Origin: HLUCCA09 sp965277275
Lineage (GTDB): Bacteria; Pseudomonadota; Alphaproteobacteria; Rhodobacterales; Rhodobacteraceae
Direction of reading: 5' to 3'
Length of the DNA stretch: 64,000 bases
Assembly: GCA_965277275.1 (NCBI GenBank)
Contig: CBDICG010000002.1
Span: 1,116,001-1,180,000 of the forward strand
The position numbers were made by a program, and so were the translations under genes. This document shows positions 47,076 through 58,370 of this stretch, one piece after another (position 1 is the stretch's first letter; each line of letters begins with the position of its first letter). The notes below the pieces were generated by a model. It searched no databases, was not told where the DNA came from, and saw only the letters and a program-made list of their open reading frames with translations.

Positions 47076-47351
47076 ATGATCACACTGGACGACATCGAGG
47101 ACATGACCGATCTCACCCGGGAGGAGATCGACGCAATTGCCGAGCACGAACATGTCGGCCCGTTCGATGCATCGATGCTGGGCGAGTACCTGATGCATAT
47201 CCACCACGGCCCGCAACGCGTACAGGCCATGATCTGCGACGATATCCGTGCCGCCCTGCACAAGGACAACGTCGAGCACGCCCGGGCGCTCTTTTTGACG
47301 TTGCACAGCTTCATGGCGGATCACCCGGAAGCGGCCCGCGGGGCCGATTGA
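47076..47351 (+). CDS. Small conserved hypothetical protein
   Basis: A 91-residue, acidic, mainly helical protein not recognised by family. It begins MITLDDIEDMTDLTREEIDA and contains a His-rich stretch (EYLMHIHHGPQRVQAMI). GGGAGG lies at 47065-47070, five bases before the ATG, a strong sign of translation. The gene follows the esterase gene by 71 bp. Confidence 0.75.
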   Translation: MITLDDIEDMTDLTREEIDAIAEHEHVGPFDASMLGEYLMHIHHGPQRVQAMICDDIRAALHKDNVEHARALFLTLHSFMADHPEAARGAD

Positions 47352-47357
47352 CCGGCG

Positions 47358-47747
47358 TCAGTCCGTGCCGCCGACCGGAACGACGGGCGCGCCCGAAGCC
47401 TGCCAATCCTTGAACCCGCCGAGGTTGTGGACATCGGCAAAGCCCATCTGCTGGAGGATCTGCCCGGCGAGGGCCGCGCGCCCGCCAGCCATGCAGTAGA
47501 GGATCACCGTTCGGTCGTGGCGCAGCTCTGGATCGTGGAGCGGGCTTTCGGGATCCGCGCGGAACTCCAGCAGGCCACGGGGCACGTGATAGGCCCCCTC
47601 CGCCGTTCCGGTGGCCACGAGTTCGGACTCTTCGCGCACGTCCAGCAGGAGCGCACCCTCGGCCATCCTGGCCCGGGCGTCTTCGGCAGAGATGCCGGGA
47701 ACGACAGCGTGGGCGGCGGCGACCAGTTCTTTCACGGAAACGGGCAT
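47358..47747 (-). CDS. Rhodanese-like domain protein
   Basis: A 129-residue single rhodanese domain. The active-site loop is YCMAGGR with the sulphur-carrying Cys85 and Arg90, preceded by LLLDVREESELVATGTAEGA, the CH2A-like pattern. Such proteins move persulphide sulphur for thiolation or detoxify cyanide and sulphide; the partner is unknown. It lies just downstream of a small membrane gene (7 bp) on the same strand. The 3' end nearly touches the convergent small acidic gene (7 bp). Confidence 0.93.
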   Translation of the reverse strand: MPVSVKELVAAAHAVVPGISAEDARARMAEGALLLDVREESELVATGTAEGAYHVPRGLLEFRADPESPLHDPELRHDRTVILYCMAGGRAALAGQILQQMGFADVHNLGGFKDWQASGAPVVPVGGTD

Positions 47748-47754
47748 TTGATCC

Positions 47755-47937
47755 TCATAGGCTGTGCAGGCGTTTGGCGATGACATAGGCGACCGGAAGG
47801 GCGACCACAAACCCGATCCCGATCGCCGCGATGATTGCGGGGCCTGTGATGAAGCCGGAGACAAGGGTGACAACCAGCGCCACACCCACAAGGACGGTCG
47901 AGGCGAGCGAATAGATCAGCGAAAAGAGGCGCGCCAT
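47755..47937 (-). CDS. Small two-span membrane protein
   Basis: A 60-residue protein with two membrane segments (LIYSLASTVLVGVALVVTLV and IAAIGIGFVVALPVAYVIAK) and basic ends. I recall similar 60-residue proteins in Rhodobacteraceae carrying misleading enzyme names (such as CTP synthetase), with no enzyme features. It starts the two-gene unit with the rhodanese gene. Confidence 0.75.
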   Translation of the reverse strand: MARLFSLIYSLASTVLVGVALVVTLVSGFITGPAIIAAIGIGFVVALPVAYVIAKRLHSL

Positions 47938-48083
47938 GGGCAGAGTCCGTCAGAAGAGGATTTACGGGCTTTCATACGTCTCTCGGGGAATATCGGCGCG
48001 GGGGCAAAGGCGCGCAGGGTGTCGCCTTGCCTTCGCGGCGAGGACCGGCGACATCGGGGGGCACATCAGAGCCGAGGCCCCCG

Positions 48084-48878
48084 ATGAAGTCGTTCCCCCC
48101 CGAGCGGATCGTCTGCCTGACCGAAGAAACGGTCGAAACGCTCTATCTGCTGGGCGAGGAGCACAGGATCGTAGGGGTGACGGGCTACGCCGTCCGCCCC
48201 AGGCGCGTGCGGACCGAGAAACCGCGAGTGTCTGCGTTCACCTCCGCAGACATTCCGAAGATCCTGGCACTTGCGCCAGATCTCGTACTGACCTTCTCGG
48301 ATCTGCAGGCCGACATTGCCGCTGAGCTGCTCCGCGCCGGGATCACCGTTATCGGGTACAACCAGCGGAGCGTCGCGGGCATCCTGTCGATGGTGCGCCA
48401 CCTCGGCGCAACCGTGGGTGCGCATGCAGCGGCTGAGCGGCTCGCGGACAGCTATGCCCGGCGCCTCGACCGTATTGCGCAAGAGGCGCGGGAAGGTCAG
48501 TCACCCGTGGTCTACTTCGAGGAATGGGATGCGCCGATGATCTCCGGCATCCAATGGGTGGCAGAGCTGATCGAGATCGCCGGGGGGCGCGACGCGTTTC
48601 CGCATCTCAGCTCCGCGCAGGGGGCAAAGGACCGGTTCGTGACCGATGCCGACGTGATCGCGGCATCGCCCGACGTTATCCTCGCCTCCTGGTGCGGAAA
48701 GAAGGTGCGCCCGGAGCGTATCTCCGCGCGCTCCGGCTGGTCCGACATCGCAGCCGTGCGGACAGGCCACATCACCGAGATCAAATCGCCGCTCATCTTG
48801 CAGCCCGGACCTGCCGCGCTGACCGACGGGCTGGATGCGATACGCGCGGCCATTCTCGCCTGGCAAGAGCGCGCCTAG
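48084..48878 (+). CDS. Cobalamin/iron-type ABC substrate-binding protein (BtuF-like)
   Basis: A 264-residue periplasmic-type binding protein of the helical-backbone class used for cobalamin, haem and siderophores. The pattern RIVCLTEETVETLYLLGEEH and DIPKILALAPDLVLTFSDLQ fits BtuF. No clear signal peptide is seen from ATG 48084, and the upstream frame is not persuasive, so it may be a cytoplasmic or misassigned-start form. No permease or ATPase and no cobalamin riboswitch pattern (in 47938-48083) lie next to it. The gene lies 124 bp before the deacetylase gene. Ligand uncertain. Confidence 0.8.
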   Translation: MKSFPPERIVCLTEETVETLYLLGEEHRIVGVTGYAVRPRRVRTEKPRVSAFTSADIPKILALAPDLVLTFSDLQADIAAELLRAGITVIGYNQRSVAGILSMVRHLGATVGAHAAAERLADSYARRLDRIAQEAREGQSPVVYFEEWDAPMISGIQWVAELIEIAGGRDAFPHLSSAQGAKDRFVTDADVIAASPDVILASWCGKKVRPERISARSGWSDIAAVRTGHITEIKSPLILQPGPAALTDGLDAIRAAILAWQERA

Positions 48879-49002
48879 CACGGCGCGGAAGAACCCGCTT
48901 GCGCGTGCCCTGTCGGGGCAGCAATCTGACCGGGTCGGGCGCGCCTGCTCAGCGGAGCGCGGATCCGGCATTCGCTCAACCCTTTGTCGTTCCGAGAGAT
49001 CC

Positions 49003-49866
49003 ATGCTGCTGCATCCCCTTCCCTGGCCCGACGGCAAGAAGCTCGCCGCTGCCATTACCTTTGACATCGACGCCGACAGCCTCATCCGGAATGCCAGGCG
49101 CGAGGATGGCCATCTGCGCCTCGCCCCGATCTCGATGGGGCGCTACGGGCCGACTGTCGCCGTACCGCGCATCCTCGACACCTATCGTCGCCTTGGATTG
49201 ACGCAGACCTTCTTCATGCCCGGCTGGGTGATGGAGACGTATCCCGCAACAGTCGAAGCGATCCTCGAAGGCGGTCACGAGATCGGGCACCATTCGTGGC
49301 GCCACGAAGATCCGATGGGCCACTCGGACGACGAGGAAGCGGAGCTTTTCCACCGTGCGCTCGATACCCACGTGCGCATGACCGGCCGGAAGCCGCGCGG
49401 TTACCGCGCCCCCGTCTACAATGCGACGCCCGCCGTGATCGGACGGCTGATCGACGAAGGGTTTCTCTACGACAGCTCGTTGATGGCGGATGACCTGCCC
49501 TACCTTCTCGATGCTCCGGAGGGTGAGATCATCGAGATCCCGCCACACTGGGGCACGGACGACTGGCCGCCCTTCGCTCATTTCGAGGAGATCGGATACC
49601 TCATGCCCGTACGGGGCCCGTCGGATGGTCTGCGCCCGTTCTTCGAAGAGTACGAGGCGATGCGCACAGCCGGTGGCTTCTGGATGCCCGTATTGCACCC
49701 CTTCCTCACCGGGCGACTTGCCCGCTGGGCGGAAATGGAGCGCTGGCTTGAGGGTGTACTCGAGCAAGGCGACGCGTGGTTCGCCCCGCTCGAAGAGATC
49801 GCGCGCCACGCCCGATCCAATCGTGACAAGCTGCGCACCGATCCTGTCGGGGACCGGACAGCATGA
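49003..49866 (+). CDS. Polysaccharide deacetylase (NodB homology) family protein
   Basis: A 287-residue metal-dependent hydrolase with the NodB fold. The catalytic base is in ITFDIDADS (D21, D23), the metal-binding His pair is HHSWRH (H97, H101) and motif 3 is RKPRGYRAPVYNATPAVI. The arrangement is closer to PuuE-like allantoinases and peptidoglycan-type members that act on small amides than to secreted chitin deacetylases, because there is no signal peptide. The stop overlaps the next start (ATGA), so it is coupled to a ureohydrolase gene. The substrate is unknown. Confidence 0.88.
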   Translation: MLLHPLPWPDGKKLAAAITFDIDADSLIRNARREDGHLRLAPISMGRYGPTVAVPRILDTYRRLGLTQTFFMPGWVMETYPATVEAILEGGHEIGHHSWRHEDPMGHSDDEEAELFHRALDTHVRMTGRKPRGYRAPVYNATPAVIGRLIDEGFLYDSSLMADDLPYLLDAPEGEIIEIPPHWGTDDWPPFAHFEEIGYLMPVRGPSDGLRPFFEEYEAMRTAGGFWMPVLHPFLTGRLARWAEMERWLEGVLEQGDAWFAPLEEIARHARSNRDKLRTDPVGDRTA

Positions 49867-50879
49867 TCCCCCTCGATCCAGATTACATCCCGGTCTCTGC
49901 CATGGAGGTGCCGCGCTTTGCCGGCATCGCATCAGTCATGCGCCTGCCGGTGCGCTCGGTTGCGGCACCAGAGGGGGCAGAGATCGGCTTTCTCGGTGTG
50001 CCGTGGGATAGCGGCACGACCAATCGCCCCGGTGCCCGGCACGGCCCGCGCGCCCTTCGCGACGCGTCCACGATGATCCGAATGGCCAATCAGGCCACCC
50101 GGATTGCTCCCTTTCACACCGCACGGTGTGCGGACTTCGGCGACGCAACCGTCAACCTCACGGATGTGCCCCACACGCTGGAGCTGGTCGCAGACCAATT
50201 CGCAGCGCTGAAGTCCGCAGGCATCGCGCCCGTGATGATGGGCGGCGATCACCTCATGAGCCTGCCAGTCCTGCGCGCGATGGCCGCGGACGGACCACTC
50301 GGGATGGTCCATTTCGATGCGCATACGGATCTCTTCGACAGCTACTTCGGCGGGGTGAAATACACGCACGGCACCCCCTTTCGCCGCGCGGTGGAAGAGG
50401 GCCTCCTCGACCCCAGACGCACCATTCAGATCGGCATTCGCGGCACCAGCTACGATGGGCAGGACCGTGCCTTCGCCGAAGAGGTCGGGATCCGCATCGT
50501 CACCATCGAAGAGTTCCGTGCGCGCGACATCGCCGATGTCATGGCGGAGGCGCGCGAGATCGTCGGAGACCAGCCCACGCACCTGTCCTTCGACATCGAC
50601 GCGATCGACCCGGCCCTTGCTCCCGGCACGGGAACGCCCGAAATCGGCGGCTTCACGGCCTTCGAGGCGCAAGCGATGCTCCGGATGCTCGACGGCATCG
50701 ACCTGCGGTCGGCCGACCTCGTAGAGGTTGCGCCCCCCTTCGATCCTTCGGGCACAACCGCGTGGATCGGCGCATCTCTGATGTTCGAGATCCTGTGTGT
50801 CCTCGCCCCCGCCGTCGCCCGTCGCAAGGGGCGCGAGACGGTGATCTGCGATGCAATCCCAGCTCCGAGAGGCTCCTGA
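49863..50879 (+). CDS. Agmatinase-type ureohydrolase, copy 1
   Basis: A 338-residue member of the arginase/agmatinase family that cleaves a guanidino compound to urea and an amine. All manganese ligands are present: H in MMGGDHLM (127-130), DAHTD (152-156) and D244/D246 in SFDIDAIDP. The end APGTGTPEIGGFTAFEAQ is typical. The active-site loop differs from copy 2, so the substrates may differ (agmatine, guanidinobutyrate or similar). It overlaps the deacetylase stop and the start of copy 2 (TGATG), so all three are one operon. Confidence 0.9.
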   Translation: MIPLDPDYIPVSAMEVPRFAGIASVMRLPVRSVAAPEGAEIGFLGVPWDSGTTNRPGARHGPRALRDASTMIRMANQATRIAPFHTARCADFGDATVNLTDVPHTLELVADQFAALKSAGIAPVMMGGDHLMSLPVLRAMAADGPLGMVHFDAHTDLFDSYFGGVKYTHGTPFRRAVEEGLLDPRRTIQIGIRGTSYDGQDRAFAEEVGIRIVTIEEFRARDIADVMAEAREIVGDQPTHLSFDIDAIDPALAPGTGTPEIGGFTAFEAQAMLRMLDGIDLRSADLVEVAPPFDPSGTTAWIGASLMFEILCVLAPAVARRKGRETVICDAIPAPRGS

Positions 50880-51826
50880 TGTCCCATGGCTACGAGACAG
50901 GGCGGCTGAACCTGCCGTTCGTCGGCATCTGCACCTTTGCCAAGGCCCCGTACCAGCCCGATTGGAGCGCGCTCGATGCCGACATCGCCGTGCTCGGTGC
51001 GCCTTTCGATTTCGGCACCCAATGGCGCGCCGGAGCGCGCTTCGGGCCGCGCGCGATCCGGGAAGCCTCGACACTCTTCTCCTTCGGACACGCCGGCGCC
51101 TACGACCATGAAGACGATATGACCTACCTCGATGGCGCGCGCATCGTCGACATGGGCGACGCCGACATCGTGCACACCGATACCGAAACCTCCCACGCCA
51201 ACATCGAGGCCGGGGTGCGGGCCGCCCTCGCGGCAGGGGCCCTGCCCGTCGTGATGGGTGGCGACCATTCGGTCAACATCCCCTGCATCAGTGCTTTTTC
51301 GGATCACGGGCCGATCCATATCGTTCAGATCGACGCGCATCTCGATTTCGTAGACGAGCGCCATGGCGTGCGTCACGGCCACGGCAATCCGATGCGGCGC
51401 GCCGCAGAGCAGGAGCATGTGACGGGCCTGTCGCAATTCGGCATACGCAACGTCTCGTCGACAGCGAAAGAGGGCTACGCCGCCGCACGTGAGATGGGGT
51501 CCGACATCCTGTCTGTCCGCCAGATCCGCAAGCTCGGCGTGGAGGTCACGCTTGCGCGCATTCCGGAAGGGGTCGACTACTACCTGACCATCGACATCGA
51601 CGGGTTCGACCCCTCCATCGCGCCCGGCACCGGCACGCCCTCCCATGGCGGCTTTCTCTATTACGAGGTGCTGGAACTGCTGGCAGGGCTTGCCCGGCGC
51701 GGGCGGATCGTTGGGATCGATCTGGTGGAGGTCGCGCCGGACTACGACCGGACAGGGACGACCTCGATCCTTGCCGCCCAGATCCTGCTGAACGTGCTCG
51801 GGCGCATCCTGGCCGCAAGGGGATAG
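50879..51826 (+). CDS. Agmatinase-type ureohydrolase, copy 2
   Basis: A 315-residue paralogue of the previous gene. Ligands are VMGGDHSVNIP (127-130), IDAHLDF (152-156) and D239/D241 in TIDIDGFDP. The long N-terminal part (SHGYETGRLNLPFVGICTFA) and the loop DERHGVRHGHGNPMRRAAEQ fit agmatinases better than arginases. The start is coupled to copy 1 by a TGATG overlap. Two adjacent, clearly different ureohydrolases suggest two related substrates or a hetero-oligomer; neither is established here. Confidence 0.92.
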   Translation: MSHGYETGRLNLPFVGICTFAKAPYQPDWSALDADIAVLGAPFDFGTQWRAGARFGPRAIREASTLFSFGHAGAYDHEDDMTYLDGARIVDMGDADIVHTDTETSHANIEAGVRAALAAGALPVVMGGDHSVNIPCISAFSDHGPIHIVQIDAHLDFVDERHGVRHGHGNPMRRAAEQEHVTGLSQFGIRNVSSTAKEGYAAAREMGSDILSVRQIRKLGVEVTLARIPEGVDYYLTIDIDGFDPSIAPGTGTPSHGGFLYYEVLELLAGLARRGRIVGIDLVEVAPDYDRTGTTSILAAQILLNVLGRILAARG

Positions 51827-51929
51827 GCACAACCCGAACAGGGCCACCGACGCGGGCGGGCCACCTCTCGCCCCGCGCACCCAAGAGCCGTTGGCCGGGC
51901 GCGCGCGTCGCGATGCGGGGAACGGCCCC

Positions 51930-53525
51930 CTAGAAGCCGACCGCCATACCGTCCTTGCGGGGGTCCGAGCCTGCCGCATAGCCGCCATCGGACATCCGAT
52001 GGATCAGTTGCGCGCCACCAAAGCCAAATGCGGTGTCCGGCTCTTCTAGGGCGAGCGCGTGTCCCATTGCAGCGAGGGCATCGAGCGTTTCACTGGGCAG
52101 CGTCGTCTCGACGGCAACACCGAGCCCGTCGGTGGCGCGCCATCGCGGCGCATCGATGGCCATCTGGACGTCCTGCCCCCAGAGCTGCGTGCGCAGCACC
52201 ATCTGGACATGCCCCTGCGCCTGCATTGGGCCGCCCATGACGCCAAAGCTCATCAGCGGCGCGTCAGGGCCCATCAGGAAACCGGGAATGATCGTCTGGA
52301 ACGGTCGCTTGCGGGGGCCGACCCTGTTCTGGCTGGCCGGATCGAGCGAGAAGCCCGCGCCACGGTTCTGCAGGTGGATGCCGGTGCCCGGAACGGCCAC
52401 ACCCGAGCCGAAGCCCGCATAGTTCGACTGGATATAGGAGACCATCATCCCCGAGGCATCGGCCGCGGTGAGGTAGACTGTTCCGCCGCGCTTGGGCGCA
52501 CCGCTCTTGAAATCCTGCGCGCGCTGTGGATCGATCAGCTTGGCCCGCTCGGCAAGATACGCGTCATCCAGCAAATCATCCGGTGAGACATCCGTCATCG
52601 CCTCGATGTCCGCGACGAAAGTGTGTGTATCGGCCAGCGCAAGCTTGATCGCCTCGATCTGCAGGTGGAAGGCGCGCGGGTCATCGGCGTCGAGCGTCGA
52701 GATCCCGGTGTGCTTGAGCATGCCCAGGGCCATGAGCGCCGCAATCCCTTGCCCGTTCGGCGGGATTTCGTGCAGCTCCGCGTCACCGAAGCCCTTCGAG
52801 ATTGTCCCGCACCAGTCTGCCTTGTGCGCCGCCAGATCCTCAACGGTCATGGCGCCGTCGTGCTTGTCCGAGAACGCGGCAATGGCCTCCGCCAGTTCGC
52901 CTTCATAGAAGGCGCGCCCCTTGGTATCGGCGATCTTTCTCAGGGTCTCGGCCAAACCAGCGTTAAAGAAGCGCTCCCCCGCCTTGGGCGCCCGCCCCTG
53001 GGGGAGGAACGTCTCCGCGAACCCGGGCTGCTCGCCCAGCATGTCTGCCGCGCGGGCCCAAAGCTGTGCGATCTTGGGTGAAACCAGAAATCCGCGCTCC
53101 GCATAGCCGATGGCAGGCTCGAAGAGCCGAGCAAAGGGCAGCTTGCCGAACTTTTCGGAGATCTCGACCCAGGCCGACACCGCCCCCGGGACGGTCACGC
53201 TCTCCCACCCGTGAAACGGAACCACGTCGTGCCCCGCAAAGCGCTCCGGCGTCCAGCCCGCGGGGGAACGGCCCGAGGCGTTCAGCCCGTGGAGCTCCTT
53301 GCCATCCCATATGATCGCGAAAGCATCCGATCCGACGCCATTGCCGGACGGCTCGACAAGAGTGAGCGTGATGGCGGTGGCGATCGCTGCGTCTGCGGCA
53401 TTGCCGCCGCGCGCCAGCATCGACAGGCCGGCCTGGGCGGCCAGCGGCTGCGACGTGGCAACGACGTTCTCGGCAAGAACGGGGGAACGACGGGAAGGAT
53501 AGTGGTGCGAGGGTCGGATCAGCAT
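51930..53525 (-). CDS. ggt: Gamma-glutamyltransferase
   Basis: A 531-residue Ntn-hydrolase that cleaves and transfers gamma-glutamyl groups, for example from glutathione. The autoprocessing site is before T349 in APKRGGTVYLTAADASG, and the earlier pattern GNAADAAIATAITLTLVEPS with SGNGVGSDAF is the family start. The small subunit has SYIQSNYAGFGSG and QAQGHVQMVLRTQLWGQDV. No signal peptide is seen, so it is probably cytoplasmic, acting on imported gamma-glutamyl compounds. It ends 103 bp from the convergent ureohydrolase and precedes the DUF1028 gene on the same strand. Confidence 0.95.
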   Translation of the reverse strand: MLIRPSHHYPSRRSPVLAENVVATSQPLAAQAGLSMLARGGNAADAAIATAITLTLVEPSGNGVGSDAFAIIWDGKELHGLNASGRSPAGWTPERFAGHDVVPFHGWESVTVPGAVSAWVEISEKFGKLPFARLFEPAIGYAERGFLVSPKIAQLWARAADMLGEQPGFAETFLPQGRAPKAGERFFNAGLAETLRKIADTKGRAFYEGELAEAIAAFSDKHDGAMTVEDLAAHKADWCGTISKGFGDAELHEIPPNGQGIAALMALGMLKHTGISTLDADDPRAFHLQIEAIKLALADTHTFVADIEAMTDVSPDDLLDDAYLAERAKLIDPQRAQDFKSGAPKRGGTVYLTAADASGMMVSYIQSNYAGFGSGVAVPGTGIHLQNRGAGFSLDPASQNRVGPRKRPFQTIIPGFLMGPDAPLMSFGVMGGPMQAQGHVQMVLRTQLWGQDVQMAIDAPRWRATDGLGVAVETTLPSETLDALAAMGHALALEEPDTAFGFGGAQLIHRMSDGGYAAGSDPRKDGMAVGF

Positions 53526-53552
53526 TGTGTTCTTTCGGTCCAGTCTTGGCGG

Positions 53553-54305
53553 TCAGAGGGCGTTTGAGGTGGCGTGGGATTGAGAGGCGATGCCGTGCGC
53601 GGCGCGATGGGCCTCGTCCTTGGCGATGGCTTCGTCGAGCGGGGTGCGATCGACCATGCCCGAAAAATTCTCCTCCGTGGCAAGGCCCATGGCAAAAAGC
53701 CGGAGCCGCTCGCCGCTCACGGCGTAGAGACGGCGCAACTCGGTCAGGGGATCTCCATGATCGTCGACGCGCAGGTCAAGAGCCGGGTAGGGTTGCCCGG
53801 CATGGATCAGCAGCCCGGCCGCCTGCTTGCCGCGCTTGTCGCCACCCGCATCCTCCCCTGCCTGCATCGCGGCGAGAAGGCGCTCGGCAAAGGGCAGGTC
53901 CGGCAGATCCAGATAGGACTGCAGCGTGTCCCGAACGGCCTCGGGGCCGGTGAGCATGTTGCCTGCAACAGAGATATCCGGCCCGGAGGCGTGGCCCGCC
54001 CACGGCACACACTCTGCCCCCGTATGTTGCGCGATGCGCCCGTCCGGCGCCAGCGCGTGGGCCTGGCGCATGGCCTGACCGGCGTCGCGCCCCACGAGGT
54101 CCGCAAAGAGCGTGTCGGGCGCGTCGCCCCGAACCAAGCGCGGCAGGCCCTGGGTGCCCCAGAGCGGGTTGACGAAGGCCTGGCTGGCGATGGCAGCGGT
54201 GGGCGCGACATGGGGCACCAGCGATCCGCAAGCGAAGAACCGGCTGGCAACGGCGATCCCGATTTCTCCGGTCGCACTGTCGCGGGCAACTATGGAGTAG
54301 GTCAT
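53553..54305 (-). CDS. DUF1028 domain protein (putative Ntn-hydrolase)
   Basis: A 250-residue protein of DUF1028, a family related to Ntn-hydrolases and of unknown function. The N-terminal TYSIVARDSATGEIGIAVAS and CGSLVPHVAPTAAIASQAFV are characteristic, and the core has ISVAGNMLTGPEAVRDTLQS. ATG 54305 gives the family N-terminus; a TTG at 54335 would only add ten residues. DUF1028 genes are often found next to ggt and peptide transporter genes, as here. It is divergent from the ABC operon at 54614. Confidence 0.9.
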   Translation of the reverse strand: MTYSIVARDSATGEIGIAVASRFFACGSLVPHVAPTAAIASQAFVNPLWGTQGLPRLVRGDAPDTLFADLVGRDAGQAMRQAHALAPDGRIAQHTGAECVPWAGHASGPDISVAGNMLTGPEAVRDTLQSYLDLPDLPFAERLLAAMQAGEDAGGDKRGKQAAGLLIHAGQPYPALDLRVDDHGDPLTELRRLYAVSGERLRLFAMGLATEENFSGMVDRTPLDEAIAKDEAHRAAHGIASQSHATSNAL

Positions 54306-54613
54306 CGCGGGTTTGGCTGTGTCATTTTCCGTCAACTTTCCTTATTGCCGCAGCGTGCATCAATTGGCGTCCGGATGGCCCTGCACCACCCGCACGCCAG
54401 CGGCAAACCCGTCTGTCCCAGCCGACCAGCGGGATGCCGATACCGCACATGAATTAGGCATCTTATTGCTTTTTCCACAGGATTGCACCGTTTTTGGGCG
54501 CCAGTGGCAATGTAGAGCAGAGATTCACGTTGCACAGCTCGCAGTCGGCGCTAGCTCGAAAAGTGCTCTAACGCGCCACACCCAAGCGCGCCGGGACGGG
54601 AGGCCGCGTCGAT
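54306..54613. promoter_or_regulatory. Divergent promoter region, DUF1028-ggt / dipeptide ABC operon
   Basis: About 308 bp without a gene between two divergent units. Bases about 54440-54530 are AT-richer than the surroundings (ATGAATTAGGCATCTTATTG), so promoters for both directions probably lie here. GGGAGG at 54598-54603 is the ribosome site of the TTG start at 54614. No operator was recognised. Confidence 0.5.
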
Positions 54614-56556
<1,943 letters not shown>

Positions 56557-56594
56557 TCGATCCAAGAAAAAATCCGCCAGAACAGGAGAGGACA

Positions 56595-58367
56595 ATGGCA
56601 AACGATGAACTCATGAAACGCGCCCGACAGGAGATGCGCGACGCGCATGACTTTGACCCGCGCGACCCGCTCTTTGGCCTCACCCGCGATGACATCCGGG
56701 GCAGCAAGATCAGCCGCCGCACCACGCTGCGCCTGCTCGCGGCTGGCGGCACCTTGACGATGGCGCATGTTTTGCCCGGTCTCGCGCCAAAGGCGGCGTT
56801 CGCCGATGGCCACGGCGGGGGCGAGCTGCGTGCGGCCTGGGGCGGTGTGTCGGAGATCGTCACGCTGGACCCTGCGCGGATCAACCAGGTGCTCCAGTTC
56901 CAGATCGCGTCGAACGTGCTCTCGGGCCTCATGCACATCAACAACGAGCTGGTGTCCGAGGGCGACCTCGCCGAGAGCTGGGATGTCTCCGAAGACGGGC
57001 TCGTCTACACGATCAAGCTGCGTGAGGGGGTGACCTTCCACAACGGAGATGCGTTCACCTCCGAAGACGTGGTATTCACCTTCAACCGTTCGCGCGATCC
57101 CGAGCAATCGATCCACTCCCGCGTGATCGCCAATGTCGAGACGCTGGAAGCGCTCAACGACATGGAGGTGCGCTTCACCCTCGCCCAACCGCAAGCCTCC
57201 TTCCTGACAAAAGCGCTGGAGCGGGCCTCGGGCCGGGCCATGACCATTGTATCGCGCGGCGCGCTGGAGAGCATGGGCGAGTCGCAATACGGGCTCACGC
57301 CCGTCGGCACCGGCCCGTTCCGCATCGAATCCCACGAGCTCGGCGGATCGGTCGTTCTGGCGAAAAACGAAAACTACTTCGACCCCGAGCGCCCCAAGCT
57401 CGACCGCGTCGTCATCACCCCGATCGACGGCACGGAGCCGCTCGCAGCCGCGATCGAGGCGGGCGATGTGCAGTATATCGGCGGCAACCCCCTGCCCGGC
57501 GAGCTGCGCCAGCGCTTCGAGGACAATTCCGATCTGGTGGTCGACGTGAAGCCGGGGCCAGGCTTCCAGTCTGTCTGGCTGAACCCGTGGCGCGACTACA
57601 TGAAGGTCGAGGATTTCAACAAGCCGCTCGACGAGCTGAAGGGCGAGAACGGTTTCAAGGTCCGCCTCGCGCTTGCCAAGGCGCTGGACCGCGAGCTGTA
57701 TGTCCAACAGGCGCTCTTCGGCAACGGCGTGCCGGCCTATGGCTCGATCAACGCCGCGATGGGATTTTACTACGACGAGGGGCTGGCTGACAGTTCGGAA
57801 CAGGCGTTCGACCCCGAAGGCGCGCAGGCGCTTCTGGCCGAAGCGGGGTATCCGGGCGGTGAAGGCTTCCCGACGATCAAGCTCCAGACCACGCCCAATA
57901 CCCGGCGCGGCGGGCTTGTGATCGCCAACATCTACAAGCAGGTGTTGGGCATCACGGTAGAGGTCGATCCCAAGGAGTTTTCCGTCGGCATCGAGGAGTT
58001 CAACAAGATGGACTTCGACATGCGGCTCGGCGGCTCGGGCGGCGACTACGATCCCGATGACGGCCTTGTCGACTGGATGCAGACCGCGTCGAAGTTCAAC
58101 GGCCCGACGCGCGATACAGCCGCGTTCCCATTCGGCTTCTGGTCGGAATCCGAGGCCGATGGATTGATCGAGCAGCAAGCGATCACCGCCGATCCTGCGG
58201 AGCGGCGCGAGCTGGTCCAGCAGGCCAACAAGATCACCTCCGACAAGGTGTGCTGCGGCTTCCTCTTCCACCCGGTCGACATCCTCGTGCACTCCGCGTC
58301 GGTGAACGTGCCGGCCAATAGCCGCATCCCCGGCCTGCACGACTTCGACCGTATCACTCTCAGTTAA
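56595..58367 (+). CDS. Peptide ABC transporter substrate-binding protein (family 5), Tat-type signal
   Basis: A 590-residue periplasmic binding protein of the SBP_bac_5 family. A twin-arginine-like signal is at residues 38-70 (KISRRTTLRLLAAGGTLTMA, ending AAFA), unusual for these proteins, which normally use Sec; it may need to fold before export. The mature protein has LDPARINQVLQFQIASNVLS and TPVGTGPFRIESHELGGS, both family signatures. AGGAGAGG precedes the ATG. A hairpin follows the stop. Ligand likely a dipeptide or related small compound. Confidence 0.93.
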   Translation: MANDELMKRARQEMRDAHDFDPRDPLFGLTRDDIRGSKISRRTTLRLLAAGGTLTMAHVLPGLAPKAAFADGHGGGELRAAWGGVSEIVTLDPARINQVLQFQIASNVLSGLMHINNELVSEGDLAESWDVSEDGLVYTIKLREGVTFHNGDAFTSEDVVFTFNRSRDPEQSIHSRVIANVETLEALNDMEVRFTLAQPQASFLTKALERASGRAMTIVSRGALESMGESQYGLTPVGTGPFRIESHELGGSVVLAKNENYFDPERPKLDRVVITPIDGTEPLAAAIEAGDVQYIGGNPLPGELRQRFEDNSDLVVDVKPGPGFQSVWLNPWRDYMKVEDFNKPLDELKGENGFKVRLALAKALDRELYVQQALFGNGVPAYGSINAAMGFYYDEGLADSSEQAFDPEGAQALLAEAGYPGGEGFPTIKLQTTPNTRRGGLVIANIYKQVLGITVEVDPKEFSVGIEEFNKMDFDMRLGGSGGDYDPDDGLVDWMQTASKFNGPTRDTAAFPFGFWSESEADGLIEQQAITADPAERRELVQQANKITSDKVCCGFLFHPVDILVHSASVNVPANSRIPGLHDFDRITLS

Positions 58368-58370
58368 AAG

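Noticed and set aside
47938..48083. Cobalamin riboswitch before the BtuF-like gene
   Set aside because: The conserved B12-box patterns were looked for and not seen; the region is short and poorly structured.
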